Source: Mucilaginibacter sp. dw_454
Lineage (GTDB): Bacteria; Bacteroidota; Bacteroidia; Sphingobacteriales; Sphingobacteriaceae
Direction: 5' to 3'
DNA length: 64,000 bases
Assembly: GCF_018449775.1 (NCBI RefSeq)
Contig: NZ_JAAVVB010000001.1
Span: 1,508,098 to 1,572,097 of the forward strand
Shown: positions 34,575 to 43,612 of the stretch, one piece after another
How the letters are laid out: each line of letters opens with the position of its first letter
Position numbering within the stretch: the first letter of the stretch is position 1
Translations under genes and position numbers: made by a program
Notes under the pieces: model-generated
Seen by the model: only the letters and a program-made list of their open reading frames with translations
Told to the model about the DNA's origin: nothing
The model's database searches: none

Positions 34575-37448
34575 TTATCCCGGTCCGCCGCCAAAGCCGC
34601 CACCCGGCGGAGGGCCGCCCGGACCACCAGGTCCGCGGAAACCATCAGGATTCGGCTTTTGTCCCGCAAACTTTTGCAGCCGAAGCGTAAACGTCAGTAA
34701 GAAATAACGGCCAAGGCGGTTACTTTGTGTTTGAGTAATATAACTTCCACTTTGGCTGGTTGTAAAACCGGTATTTTGGTTAAACATATCAAACGCCGAC
34801 AAGCGCAAAGCTGCAATATTCTGTTTCAGGAATTTCTTTTCGACATAGGCATTCAGGATATTGGGATTAGTAGAACCTGTATAGCCATAGTACAGCGTTT
34901 TAGTATAATCATAACTCAATGTCCAGGTGCCAAAATAGTTTTTACCGTTGGCGCCTAAGGTCGCCGTACGGAAATTGTTATCGATGTTATTTTGCGTAAG
35001 TGAATTATTGGTGCGGGTAACCCCATAACTGCCATTCAGCTCGGCGTCAATCACGTTGGTTATGTCGGTTCGAAATTTAAGCCCCTGGGTTAGACTCAGG
35101 CTTTTGGCTAAGTTTTTTTCTGTCGATAGCCCGTAGTTATCAGGCGCCACGTTACTGATATAAGATATGTTGTTGCTGTAGTTAACATTGCCATTAAAGA
35201 ATAAAGTGTATCTGCGCTCTTCCCATGGTTTAGCATAGAAATAATTACCCGAAGCCATATAATACCCCACCGCATTTTGATATTTGGTGAGGATGGTACC
35301 GGCTAATTTACTATCGGGGGTGTATACTTGTGGGTAAGTGATGGTGTTGGCTACAATCTTATTATCGGTTTGCGTAAACCCAAGGTTGGCAAATAATACG
35401 TTACCCGACTCAAAATCAAACTGATTATACCTAATGTTCAAGTTGTTATTAAACTCAGGTTTCAGATTTGGATTGCCCTGTATAGGGTAAAGGCTATTGG
35501 AAAAATCAGTAACCGGCTGCAGTTCACTATAAGTGGGCTGGTTACTTGCGCCGCTGTAATTAAACGTGAACGACTGGCTGCGCGACATGTTATAAACAAA
35601 GCGTGCCGTCGGTGCAAAGTTTACTGTGGTAACCCTGGTATCTACCCCTGTAGTTGCAGAATGCCCGCTCAATAACGCTGGCTGTATACCTACACCCAGC
35701 GTATAGTTATATTTTTTCTCGATAAAGCGATAGTTAAGCCCAACCTTGTTAGTAATAAAATCAAAGGCATAATCATTGCTTAACAAGTCATAGCGGTTGC
35801 GTGTGCCGCCGGCAGTAAGTGTATCTGTTGTTTTATCTGATGTAGTATGACCGTAATGGTAGGCATAGTTTAGTTCGATAAATGATCGTTTGCTCAATGG
35901 TTCCATGTATGACAGCGCCGCACCCACACTATCCAGTTTAACATTAGTCTGAATCAGCTGATTGGCCGGCGCGCTTTGAGCACCGGTTAGATAAGTATAT
36001 ATAGGATTCTGCGTTTGTGTAAGCGAGGTAGATCCACCGCTTAAATTGACCGTGACATTACGCCCGGTAGTGCCAAATTTGTGATTGTAAAGCACATTTG
36101 TACCAACTGTTGGCGATGTGGAATTGAGTGTAGCATTGAGGTTATAATTGCTGATCAGTGCATTATCACGCGTTAACAAGCTGGTCTGATATTGACTGGT
36201 GTTTACCCCTGTATAACTAAACGTAGGCGATACTTTCAAATAGTTATAATCATCAATTTTATACTCCATATTGAAATTAAAACGATGATTCAGTTTACTG
36301 TCTGTTTGATTGCTGCTGTAGTTATTAATACTTGGCGAGGTTAGTGAGGTGTTATTCTGAATGGTTGAACTAATAGTGTTGACCGTATTGTCCGAAAAAC
36401 TGTAGCTGCCATAAACCGAGATCTTTTTACCCCATTGATCACGATAGTTTAAACCAGCCGAACGATTGGTAGTAATACCGTTATTATTGGATGTATTACC
36501 AGGCCCGCCCGGGCCACCACCGCCAGGCCCACCACCCCCACCGGGACCCCCACCTCTGGGGCCGCCGCCGCCAAACGAGAACAGGTTAACATTGGCATTA
36601 TTAAAATTAGTAAGCACCGCCAATTGCTGATTGCCATTAAATTTAAATAAGGTACCGGATGCTATATATCGGTTAGCTTCATTTTTACCAAGGATGCTAT
36701 TTTGCGCGTCGGCACCATCGCCTGCATTTACCTGGCCAAAGTAGCCGTAGTTTTTATCTGCACGAATGGTAATGTTCAGCACCTTTTCGGGGTCGCCGGT
36801 TTTGAGACCGGTTAGGTTGGCCTGATCGCCATAGTCGTCAATGATCTGGATATTTTGCACAATGTTGGCAGGCAGATTCTGTGTGGCGGTTTTAACATCG
36901 CCATTAAAAAAATCTTTACCGTTTACACGCACCTTGGTTACCGTTTTACCCTGGGCGGTTACATTGCCATCTTTGTCGACATCAACACCGGGGAGTTTTT
37001 TAAGCACATCCTCTACCGGTGCACCATCCTGCACTTTGTAAGCACTGGCATTAAATTCTATCGTGTCTTCTTTAAGTTTTACAGGGTTGACGCCAGTGAT
37101 CTGTACCGTGTTCAACAATTTCGAATCGATATGCAATACTATTGGCTCAAGTGTGATGGCTGCTTCGGCTGCATTGACATTGTAATTAAATGTATATCCG
37201 GCATAACCAATAGCGTAAACATGCAAAGTAAAACTATTTACAGGCACGCCCTTAATGGTAAAGCCACCATTAGCATTGGTACCTAACGAAACACTATCCT
37301 TACCCGTTAACAAGGTAACAGTAGCTCCGGGAACCGTTACGCCCGTGGTATCTTTAACCAATCCGGTGATGGTATGTGCTTGCTGTGCCAACGCTGTCGG
37401 GGCGAACAAAAGCATTACTATGGTTATGTATTGATTGAGTTTGTACAT
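34575..37448 (-). CDS. Outer-membrane beta-barrel receptor with carboxypeptidase-like N-terminal domain and Gly/Pro-rich loops
   Basis: A 957-residue protein with a signal peptide ending TALA before QQ. Residues ~25-110 are a carboxypeptidase-regulatory-like sandwich (ITGLVKDTTGVTVPGATVTL). Residues ~115-245 resemble a TonB-receptor plug (VEDVLKKLPGVDVDKDGNV ... VRVNGKDFFNGD), and the remainder is an OMP_b-brl_3-type barrel. A nearly pure Gly/Pro tract occupies ~292-320, and a second one, FRGPGGPGGPPPGGGFGGG, ends the protein. No SusD-like partner exists, so the transported or sensed ligand is unknown. It is divergent from a LytS/LytTR pair and shares a repeated operator with it. Confidence 0.9.
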   Translation of the reverse strand: MYKLNQYITIVMLLFAPTALAQQAHTITGLVKDTTGVTVPGATVTLLTGKDSVSLGTNANGGFTIKGVPVNSFTLHVYAIGYAGYTFNYNVNAAEAAITLEPIVLHIDSKLLNTVQITGVNPVKLKEDTIEFNASAYKVQDGAPVEDVLKKLPGVDVDKDGNVTAQGKTVTKVRVNGKDFFNGDVKTATQNLPANIVQNIQIIDDYGDQANLTGLKTGDPEKVLNITIRADKNYGYFGQVNAGDGADAQNSILGKNEANRYIASGTLFKFNGNQQLAVLTNFNNANVNLFSFGGGGPRGGGPGGGGGPGGGGPGGPGNTSNNNGITTNRSAGLNYRDQWGKKISVYGSYSFSDNTVNTISSTIQNNTSLTSPSINNYSSNQTDSKLNHRFNFNMEYKIDDYNYLKVSPTFSYTGVNTSQYQTSLLTRDNALISNYNLNATLNSTSPTVGTNVLYNHKFGTTGRNVTVNLSGGSTSLTQTQNPIYTYLTGAQSAPANQLIQTNVKLDSVGAALSYMEPLSKRSFIELNYAYHYGHTTSDKTTDTLTAGGTRNRYDLLSNDYAFDFITNKVGLNYRFIEKKYNYTLGVGIQPALLSGHSATTGVDTRVTTVNFAPTARFVYNMSRSQSFTFNYSGASNQPTYSELQPVTDFSNSLYPIQGNPNLKPEFNNNLNIRYNQFDFESGNVLFANLGFTQTDNKIVANTITYPQVYTPDSKLAGTILTKYQNAVGYYMASGNYFYAKPWEERRYTLFFNGNVNYSNNISYISNVAPDNYGLSTEKNLAKSLSLTQGLKFRTDITNVIDAELNGSYGVTRTNNSLTQNNIDNNFRTATLGANGKNYFGTWTLSYDYTKTLYYGYTGSTNPNILNAYVEKKFLKQNIAALRLSAFDMFNQNTGFTTSQSGSYITQTQSNRLGRYFLLTFTLRLQKFAGQKPNPDGFRGPGGPGGPPPGGGFGGGPG

Positions 37449-37467
37449 GTTATAAAATATGATAGCT

Positions 37468-37532
37468 CAAATAAACAATGCTTATTCTACCTAAAAAAAA
37501 GCGATAGACCATTTGTAAAAACCTGTCGACGA
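37468..37532 (-). promoter_or_regulatory. LytTR-type operator and promoter of the beta-barrel receptor gene
   Basis: Read on the minus strand in the direction of transcription, TCGTCGAC (37532-37525) and TGGTCTAT (37511-37504) are direct repeats with 21-bp period (8-mer, N13, 8-mer). Exactly 28 bases further lies TTTATTTG (37475-37468), one mismatch from the Bacteroidota -7 element TAnnTTTG. The receptor start codon is 20 bases beyond. The 8-mer/N13/8-mer form is the one known for BtsR-type LytTR regulators. Confidence 0.65.
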
Positions 37533-37581
37533 TTAAGTGTTATTGCCTGTGTTTGAGCACTTAAACCGTACAGATATGTTT

Positions 37582-37667
37582 TGGTCGGTTAAAACTTGAG
37601 AATAGTCGATCAGGCCTGGCATGTTGCCGATATACTGATATGGTCTCAATACTTATCTTTATCCTTG
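37582..37667 (+). promoter_or_regulatory. LytTR-type operator and promoter of the sensor kinase operon
   Basis: Three direct repeats occur with exact 21-bp period: TGGTCGGT (37582), TAGTCGAT (37603) and TTGCCGAT (37624). Exactly 28 bases after the last one is TATCCTTG (37660-37667), one mismatch from TAnnTTTG, and the kinase ATG follows 17 bases later. Orientation, period and spacing equal those at the receptor promoter, implying autoregulation by the encoded LytTR protein. Confidence 0.6.
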
Positions 37668-37684
37668 TATACTAATTAGCCTTT

Positions 37685-38761
37685 ATGGGTTTATTCCGAA
37701 AAAACAATGTCTTTATACTGGTTCATTTACTTTGCTGGCTTATCCTGGCGGTGGGCGTACTGTATAATCATCCATCAGACTGGGGCGAGCACATTCCCAA
37801 AAGCTTTTGGATCAGGCAAACCGTTTTATTTATTATTCTGATAGTAGTATTTTACATTAACCTATATGTATTAATACCGCGTTTGCTATTTAAAGAGCAA
37901 GTTTTGTGGTATGGGACATCGGCTGTCTTTCTTATTGGCGCAGTAACATCACTCAACAGCCTGATTACATCTGTATTTAACTTAAACGCTTTTTTTTCTG
38001 TCTTACCGCATCGGCCGGGCATGCCCCCTTTTAACCACGGGGGACATCCACCGCATGGGGTTTTTTTTGATATCTTTGTACCTGGCATAAATACTTTAAT
38101 GGTTGGTCTTGGTATCACCATCAGTTTTATACAAAAATGGCAGCAGGAAGTGGCATTGCGCCAACGGCTTGAGCAGGAAAAGATAAGCGCCGAATTAGCC
38201 ATATTGAAGGCGCAAATTAATCCGCACTTTTTCTTTAATACACTTAATAATATTTACGCTTACACATTATCTGACGGGAACGTAGCTCGTACAGCTATTA
38301 CCAATCTTTCAAAAATGATGCGTTATGTGCTGTACGAAGCGGCAGGCGGACAAGCGCCTTTAGCCAAAGAGATTGCTTTCATCAGCGAATACACTGAGCT
38401 GATGAAATTGCGAATTAGCAATAAAACCAGCATACAATTGGAGTTGCCACAGCAAACGGGGAATGAAACTGTTGCACCCATGCTATTTTTACCTTTTGTT
38501 GAAAACGCTTTTAAACATGGGGTTAGCGGCATAGATGAGGGTTCAATCCTCATCCGCATAACGCAACAGCAGGGACTAATTGAATTGCTGGTAAAAAACA
38601 CCATCTATCAAAACAAACGCGCCAGCGAGGATGAAAGCAATGGCATAGGCATTGCAAATACCACCCGTCGCCTTGATCTTCTATATCCTGGGAGGTATGA
38701 ATTAACAACGGGCGTCAACAATTTGGCCGAATTTGAGGTTAGATTAATATTAAAATCATGA
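37685..38761 (+). CDS. LytS/YehU-type sensor histidine kinase
   Basis: A 358-residue membrane kinase. Four hydrophobic helices occupy ~8-145. A cytoplasmic coiled stretch (QKWQQEVALRQRLEQEKI) follows, then the His_kinase block AQINPHFFFNTLNNIYAY with phosphoacceptor H181, and an HATPase domain with LPFVENAFKHGV and a GIGIANTTRRL glycine box. The loop between helices 3 and 4 (residues ~109-124) is rich in His and Pro (LPHRPGMPP, NHGGHPPHG), suggesting a metal or small-ligand contact. It is translationally coupled to the response regulator by a 4-base overlap. Confidence 0.95.
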   Translation: MGLFRKNNVFILVHLLCWLILAVGVLYNHPSDWGEHIPKSFWIRQTVLFIILIVVFYINLYVLIPRLLFKEQVLWYGTSAVFLIGAVTSLNSLITSVFNLNAFFSVLPHRPGMPPFNHGGHPPHGVFFDIFVPGINTLMVGLGITISFIQKWQQEVALRQRLEQEKISAELAILKAQINPHFFFNTLNNIYAYTLSDGNVARTAITNLSKMMRYVLYEAAGGQAPLAKEIAFISEYTELMKLRISNKTSIQLELPQQTGNETVAPMLFLPFVENAFKHGVSGIDEGSILIRITQQQGLIELLVKNTIYQNKRASEDESNGIGIANTTRRLDLLYPGRYELTTGVNNLAEFEVRLILKS

Positions 38762-39489
38762 CGCTAAAATGTATAGCGGTGGACGATGAACCACCGGCAC
38801 TCGACCTTTTATGCCATTACATAGGGCAAACGCCATTCTTGAACTTATCGGCCAGGTTCAATAATGCCATTGAAACACTGCGCTACCTGGGCGAGAATGA
38901 AGTTGATGTATTATTCCTTGACGTACAAATGCCCGACTTAAGCGGCATCGAATTGGCGCGTATTTTATCCGGGCGTAACGCAGGTAAAGCACCAATGATC
39001 GTATTTACTACCGCATTTGAGCAATTTGCCCTTGAAGGTTATAAGCTTGATGTAATTGATTATTTACTAAAGCCTTTTAGTTATGAGGATTTTATGCGGG
39101 CCGCCAATAAAGCGCTTAAGCTAAGCCAACCAAAGGCTATAATCCAAAATATAACGACACCTGCAATTGAGGATTACATTTACCTGAAAGTGGAGTTTCA
39201 GACGGTAAAAATCGCTTGTAATAACATTTTGTATATCGAGGGATTAAAAGACTACGCCAAGTTTCATTTAGCTGATACGGATAAAAGCTTATTGTCGCTT
39301 ATCACCTTGAAAGCTTTGGAAGAAAAACTGCCGCAGGGCAAGTTTTTGCGGATACACAAATCGTATATTGTATCGTTAGACAAAATTACTGCTGTCACCC
39401 GTAACGCGGTCTATATAGAAAAAATGATGATCCCGGTTTCTGAGCAGTATCGCGAGGCGTTTAATAAATTCATCAGCAACTGGAGCTGA
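38758..39489 (+). CDS. LytTR-family response regulator
   Basis: A 243-residue regulator. The receiver domain (~3-120) has acidic residues in CIAVDDEPPALDLL, the phosphoacceptor Asp in LFLDVQMPDLSG, and the Lys in LLKPFSYEDF. The LytTR DNA-binding domain (~140-243) shows YIYLKVEFQTVKIACNNIL, IEGLKDYAKFH and FLRIHKSYIVSLDKI. LytTR proteins bind paired direct repeats about two helical turns apart. Repeats of that form lie at this operon's own promoter, at the divergent receptor gene and at 39972-40021. Confidence 0.95.
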   Translation: MTLKCIAVDDEPPALDLLCHYIGQTPFLNLSARFNNAIETLRYLGENEVDVLFLDVQMPDLSGIELARILSGRNAGKAPMIVFTTAFEQFALEGYKLDVIDYLLKPFSYEDFMRAANKALKLSQPKAIIQNITTPAIEDYIYLKVEFQTVKIACNNILYIEGLKDYAKFHLADTDKSLLSLITLKALEEKLPQGKFLRIHKSYIVSLDKITAVTRNAVYIEKMMIPVSEQYREAFNKFISNWS

Positions 39490-39495
39490 TGGCTT

Positions 39496-39762
39496 TTAAA
39501 CCGGTTTAAAGTAATTAACTCTTTTCTGGTCATCGCGCCGGCGTTCTGCAAAACCGTAATCGGCCAACAAACTTAAGGTTTTATAAACCTGCGCCCGGCT
39601 AACCGCTATCCCCGCAGTTTTTAAATGTATCCAGAAAGATTCTGCATCGGTGGGGTCGTCCAATAAAAAGAAAGCCTGGCAAAGTAAACGTCGTTTTTGG
39701 GTCATACCGCGACCCGAAGTGGTTAATGTATTCTCAATGACTATCACATTATTATTTCTCAT
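39496..39762 (-). CDS. Short Fur-like winged-helix protein lacking the dimerisation domain
   Basis: An 88-residue protein whose body matches the N-terminal DNA-binding domain of Fur/PerR proteins: MTQKRRLLCQAFFLLDDPTD, then the recognition helix in VSRAQVYKTLSLLADYGFAERR. It stops at the point where normal (~130-160 residue) family members begin their metal-binding dimerisation domain, so the His cluster and CxxC sites are absent. The stop lies 6 bases from the response-regulator stop, leaving no room for more. It may be a genuine mini-regulator or a truncation. An operator like that of the receptor promoter lies upstream. Confidence 0.75.
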   Translation of the reverse strand: MRNNNVIVIENTLTTSGRGMTQKRRLLCQAFFLLDDPTDAESFWIHLKTAGIAVSRAQVYKTLSLLADYGFAERRRDDQKRVNYFKPV

Positions 39763-39817
39763 ACAGCGGATTATTTCTATCGGTAATCACATTCAATTTG
39801 TCTGCCGGTGTTAAGCC

Positions 39818-39994
39818 TCAAGACAACTTATCCTTACGGTTGACCAACAGAAACCGGGCAACAACACAAACCACGAGTACTCCCAGAACCAGCACGTTTT
39901 CCAAAACATTTATTATTGCCGAAGTTTTGTCTAAACAAAGAAGATGATATAGATTGATCTTAAAAAACGCAATAGACCAAACAGACAAAAGCAT
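39818..39994 (-). CDS. Possible small membrane protein (58 codons or shorter)
   Basis: An open frame of 58 codons has a hydrophobic C-terminal half (ENVLVLGVLVVCVVARFLLV) followed by basic NRKDKLS, the look of a single-helix membrane peptide. Its ATG lies inside the operator and upstream of the predicted -7 element at 39936-39943. If that promoter is right, translation would begin at an internal TTG or GTG and give about 27 residues. The rest of 39763-40154 shows no other gene. Confidence 0.3.
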   Translation of the reverse strand: MLLSVWSIAFFKINLYHLLCLDKTSAIINVLENVLVLGVLVVCVVARFLLVNRKDKLS

Positions 39995-40021
39995 AGACCA
40001 TATGGTAACAACTGTCGACAG
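39936..40021 (-). promoter_or_regulatory. Third LytTR-type operator array
   Basis: On the minus strand, CTGTCGAC (40021-40014), TGGTCTAT (40000-39993) and TGGTCTAT (39979-39972) recur with exact 21-bp period. CTTCTTTG (39943-39936), matching the TTTG half of the -7 element, begins 28 bases past the last repeat, the same distance as at the receptor and kinase promoters. It points toward the Fur-like gene at 39762 and the possible small membrane peptide. Confidence 0.6.
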
Positions 40022-40154
40022 TTATAGCGCAGGGAAGAAGATTATGAGACTTTTAGACGCTATATTGATTATTTGAGGATTTCAAAAATCAAAAAGCCGC
40101 GCAAGCCTTCGGGATGGACATTGTTAATCCAAAATAAAGTGTAATCACTAATGC

Positions 40155-40865
40155 TTATTGTACAAAGAAATTATATAACCCAGAGTCTGAACTATTGCCG
40201 TTGGAGTCGACGGTAATTATGTGCCAGTAGTAAGTAGTATTTGCGCTTACTGAAATATCATTCAAAAAATTATCGGTGATATTAGCTCTGAACAAGTCTG
40301 GATTGTTTGAAGGGCCGAAATAAACATTGTAACCAACCAGTTTTCCACTGGCTACACTTCCGGTCCATTTCAGGCTCACTTTACCGCCGGCATTGGTCAT
40401 GATCTGGCCATAGGTTGGTGCTACTATCTGGGCCGGATACGGTGCGTAGGTAACTATACCGCTGCCCGCGTTATAAAACTTCCAAACATCGCTTTTAGAG
40501 GAGCCTGATTTACCCGATATCTTTGAAGTTACATACCATGAGTAAGGTGTATTCCTGCTTAAATTTGCGGTGGCCTGTGTGCTCGAAATCGTTTGAGTAG
40601 TAGCTTTCTGCGTCAGCAGGTTTGTGATGGTCAAATCGTAAGTATTAGCTTTGGCCACAGCGTTCCAGGTAAAAGAGATCGTACTCACCGTATCAGAAAC
40701 TACTGATCCAGTGGTGCAGATTTCATCTTTAGCCGGCGTTAGCAAAGTAGCAGCCCCCGGTCCATTACCTGTGCCAGAGCCATTACCACCACCTGGGTTG
40801 GTAGTGCTTTTTTTGCAGCCGGCAATCATTGCAGTTATGAGCAATAGCCCTATAATCTTTTTCAT
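40155..40865 (-). CDS. Surface lipoprotein with fibronectin type III-like domains
   Basis: A 236-residue lipoprotein: lipobox MIAGC with the acylated Cys at residue 17, then a Gly/Asn/Ser-rich flexible linker (~23-38). Two FN3-like sandwiches follow, each with the strand pattern of ISFTWNAVAKANTYDLTI and VSLKWTGSVASGKLVGYNVYF, and with tyrosine corners NTPYSWYV and NTTYYWHI. The start codon overlaps the stop of the upstream NHL protein by one base (TAATG), so the two are translated together and probably work together at the cell surface. Confidence 0.85.
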   Translation of the reverse strand: MKKIIGLLLITAMIAGCKKSTTNPGGGNGSGTGNGPGAATLLTPAKDEICTTGSVVSDTVSTISFTWNAVAKANTYDLTITNLLTQKATTQTISSTQATANLSRNTPYSWYVTSKISGKSGSSKSDVWKFYNAGSGIVTYAPYPAQIVAPTYGQIMTNAGGKVSLKWTGSVASGKLVGYNVYFGPSNNPDLFRANITDNFLNDISVSANTTYYWHIITVDSNGNSSDSGLYNFFVQ

Positions 40866-43612
40866 TATTTCTTGATGATTTTATAGCCCAGCTTTCTGTT
40901 ATCTAAATTCAGATTGAAGTAATATACTCCACCGGCTATACCCGACAGGTCAAACTGCAATACGCCTGATTTATTGGTTAACAGGTCTGTATAAACCGAT
41001 TTTCCGTTAATTACGTTTACTACATCTACTTTAAGGTTGCTAACCAAACCGCTGCCTACATTTACATTTAAAATATCTGTAAACGGATTTGGATAAGGCG
41101 CGGTAATGCCGGTCATATCAATATTTTTTTCGATCACCCCCTGGCACAGTTTATCGGTAGTTATCACCAGTTTGTTAATCCCTGCTACTAGTGGCAAGCT
41201 TATCTCATTCTTGTCGGTGGTATATATCTTATCGTTTAAATTGATATTGAACGATGAACCGCCGTCCAACTGCAGATTGATGGTATTGGATGATTTATTA
41301 ACGACTGAATAAACTGAGAGATCTTTAGGCTCTGTAACCGTTAGTTGGTAACATTGATTAAACAACTCGTTGTCAACGCCTATACAAACAGAATAGTTTC
41401 CCGGCGATAGGTTGTTCAAGGCCCAACTGTTTGTAAAAGGATATTGCGTAGTTACGCCGTTAATTGTTACCGTAGCTTCGTATTTGAGTGATTGCTTAGC
41501 CGTTATTGCTATAGAACCATCGTTATCGCCTTTACAAGATACGCTGGTTGCTTTTATCGAAAAGTTATCAGCAGGTAATACCAATTGAACATTTAGCGGG
41601 ATATACAGCGAAGTAAATGTATAGCCATTGATGGATATCGACGCCGTGTAAGTACCCACCTCCTTGGCGTAATAAGTAGCAGACGTAGCTTCCTTAATAG
41701 CCGATCCGTTAAAATACCACTGCAAAGCGTATCCGCTTGATGGGGTAATTGTAAGCAATACAGAGTCGCCTTTGGCAATAGAGGTGGCACCGGTGGATGT
41801 TATTACCGGTGTAGGGATAACAGTTAAAGTGCCGGGGTTATACGTAAAACTATAATTGTCTGCAGAGCCGCCACTTACCGTAATCGGATAATCGCCTAAA
41901 GGCGAATCGGTTACTGCAGTTGTAGTTGCAGTTGGCAATGTTTTCAAAACCGACGTGGTATCACCATTAACATATCCGTAGTAATAAATGGTGAAATTCG
42001 GGTTATCTTTTCCCAGTGTTTTGTAATAACGATATACGGACGCTGATAATTTGGCTTTGTTTATTGTTAGCGGTTGCGTTACCGGGGTAGCAGCTGCGAA
42101 GTTGGCATTTGCCGGTTGACTGGCGGTTATATTGGTAACACCTGCGCCTACAATATGAATTTTATTTTTAACAATCGTAGCCACTTTAGGGTTATCGCTG
42201 CTCAAAATGATCTGTGCAGCAGAATTACTGGTGACAGTCACGACAGTATCTTTATCCCCATAAGTATAGGCCGGCGGAGGGTTAAATGTAATAACCTGTT
42301 GGCCGGCAACCACGGCCAGGTTTGTAGTAAAACTACCTTTGGAAGGGACGCTATAGCCGTCAATGATATAATTTTTTGCCGGCGAGATAGTGGTAGGCGT
42401 ACCTGATATTGCCCCATTGTTAAAGATTAGTCCATCCGGGAGTCGCGGATAAATGCTATAGCCGTTAAGAGAAACCTGCCTTATATGATCTGACCCGGGA
42501 TCGCTCACTATAAGGTTGTTTGGCTGCTGATCGAAAAACAACCCCATATTGCCACTATACTTAGCTAAAGTATCTGTACCGTCGGCATAACCCTTTAAAT
42601 TGCCTCCTGAGAATGCGGGATACCGTGTTGAATCTGCTAGTTTGCCGTCAGGGCCAAATTTATATATTCCAAACTTCTCTTCGCACGACACGTAAACGTT
42701 GCCAATAATATCGACAGCTACCCCTATAGGCTTAACCAGCGTGCTTTTTGCAAAAGTGCTAACCATCCGCGTTGAAGGATTAAATTTACGAACCGTATTA
42801 TTGGCTTCTTCCGTAATATACAGCATGCCCGATCTATCCATGGTAATTCCCTTCGGCACGTTAAAGGTCGCCGAATCTGTCGAGCCATCCTTTGCGCCTA
42901 TAGCATAGGTTCCTGCGGCTGTAGTAACCGTAGTATCTGATAGCGATATTTTTCTGATCCGTTGGTTGTAGGTATCGGCAACCCATAAATAGTTATTATT
43001 AACGTCTGTGCAGATAGCATAAGGTAAATTGAATTTTGCCGTTTTCCCCCTCGCATCCAGGTATCCGTTATTTTGATCGCCCGCAAAAGTACTGACAAAG
43101 CCCTGTGGTGTTATTTTTCTGATCAGGCTATTCAAAAAATCTGTTACGTAAACATTCCCATCTGCATCAACGGCTACACTGGTAGGATAATTAAATCTTG
43201 CGGCGGTATCCTGTCCGTTTTTGCCGCCTTTATCTCCGTTTACAGAGCCGGCGAAAGTAGTTACTAGGCCATTTTGGATTTTGCGTATGCAATTTGAATT
43301 AGCATCGGCAACGTAAATAATACCATTAAATTTAGCTATCCCTACCGGATTTGTAAATGAAGCGAAGGCAGCTAGCGTATCTTTATGTCCATAAAAACCA
43401 CTACCTGCTAAATTACTGGTAAGCGAATAGTTTGTGGTAGATGGCTGAAGCCCTGAAACACCAGTAGGGGCTATCGGCGGATTTATGGTCTGGCCAGTAC
43501 TAAACCTCAACGTATCCGGGTAAGTAAATACAGGCGCCTGGGCGTAAACGTTATTTGCAAGAAATATAAAGGCAATTATTATTGCATAAATAATAGAGTA
43601 AATTTTGCGCAT
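40865..43612 (-). CDS. Secreted NHL-repeat protein with T9SS type A sorting domain
   Basis: A 915-residue protein with a signal peptide ending NNVYA before Q. NHL repeats form a propeller at ~60-400 (for example GTYAIGAKDGSTDSATFNVP and VAVDADGNVYVTDFLNSLIR). MBG/Ig-like strands follow (LTINKAKLSASVYRYYKTLG), then further Ig-like modules, and at ~845-915 a type A sorting domain (PYPNPFTDILNVNVGSG ... GGVYYFNLNLDNRKLGYKIIKK). The tail directs export through the type IX system and surface attachment. It is coupled to the FN3 lipoprotein downstream. Confidence 0.9.
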   Translation of the reverse strand: MRKIYSIIYAIIIAFIFLANNVYAQAPVFTYPDTLRFSTGQTINPPIAPTGVSGLQPSTTNYSLTSNLAGSGFYGHKDTLAAFASFTNPVGIAKFNGIIYVADANSNCIRKIQNGLVTTFAGSVNGDKGGKNGQDTAARFNYPTSVAVDADGNVYVTDFLNSLIRKITPQGFVSTFAGDQNNGYLDARGKTAKFNLPYAICTDVNNNYLWVADTYNQRIRKISLSDTTVTTAAGTYAIGAKDGSTDSATFNVPKGITMDRSGMLYITEEANNTVRKFNPSTRMVSTFAKSTLVKPIGVAVDIIGNVYVSCEEKFGIYKFGPDGKLADSTRYPAFSGGNLKGYADGTDTLAKYSGNMGLFFDQQPNNLIVSDPGSDHIRQVSLNGYSIYPRLPDGLIFNNGAISGTPTTISPAKNYIIDGYSVPSKGSFTTNLAVVAGQQVITFNPPPAYTYGDKDTVVTVTSNSAAQIILSSDNPKVATIVKNKIHIVGAGVTNITASQPANANFAAATPVTQPLTINKAKLSASVYRYYKTLGKDNPNFTIYYYGYVNGDTTSVLKTLPTATTTAVTDSPLGDYPITVSGGSADNYSFTYNPGTLTVIPTPVITSTGATSIAKGDSVLLTITPSSGYALQWYFNGSAIKEATSATYYAKEVGTYTASISINGYTFTSLYIPLNVQLVLPADNFSIKATSVSCKGDNDGSIAITAKQSLKYEATVTINGVTTQYPFTNSWALNNLSPGNYSVCIGVDNELFNQCYQLTVTEPKDLSVYSVVNKSSNTINLQLDGGSSFNINLNDKIYTTDKNEISLPLVAGINKLVITTDKLCQGVIEKNIDMTGITAPYPNPFTDILNVNVGSGLVSNLKVDVVNVINGKSVYTDLLTNKSGVLQFDLSGIAGGVYYFNLNLDNRKLGYKIIKK

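Noticed and set aside
36855..37286. Open frame of 143 codons opposite the receptor plug domain
   Set aside because: The sense strand carries clear plug and carboxypeptidase-like motifs. The antisense product has none.
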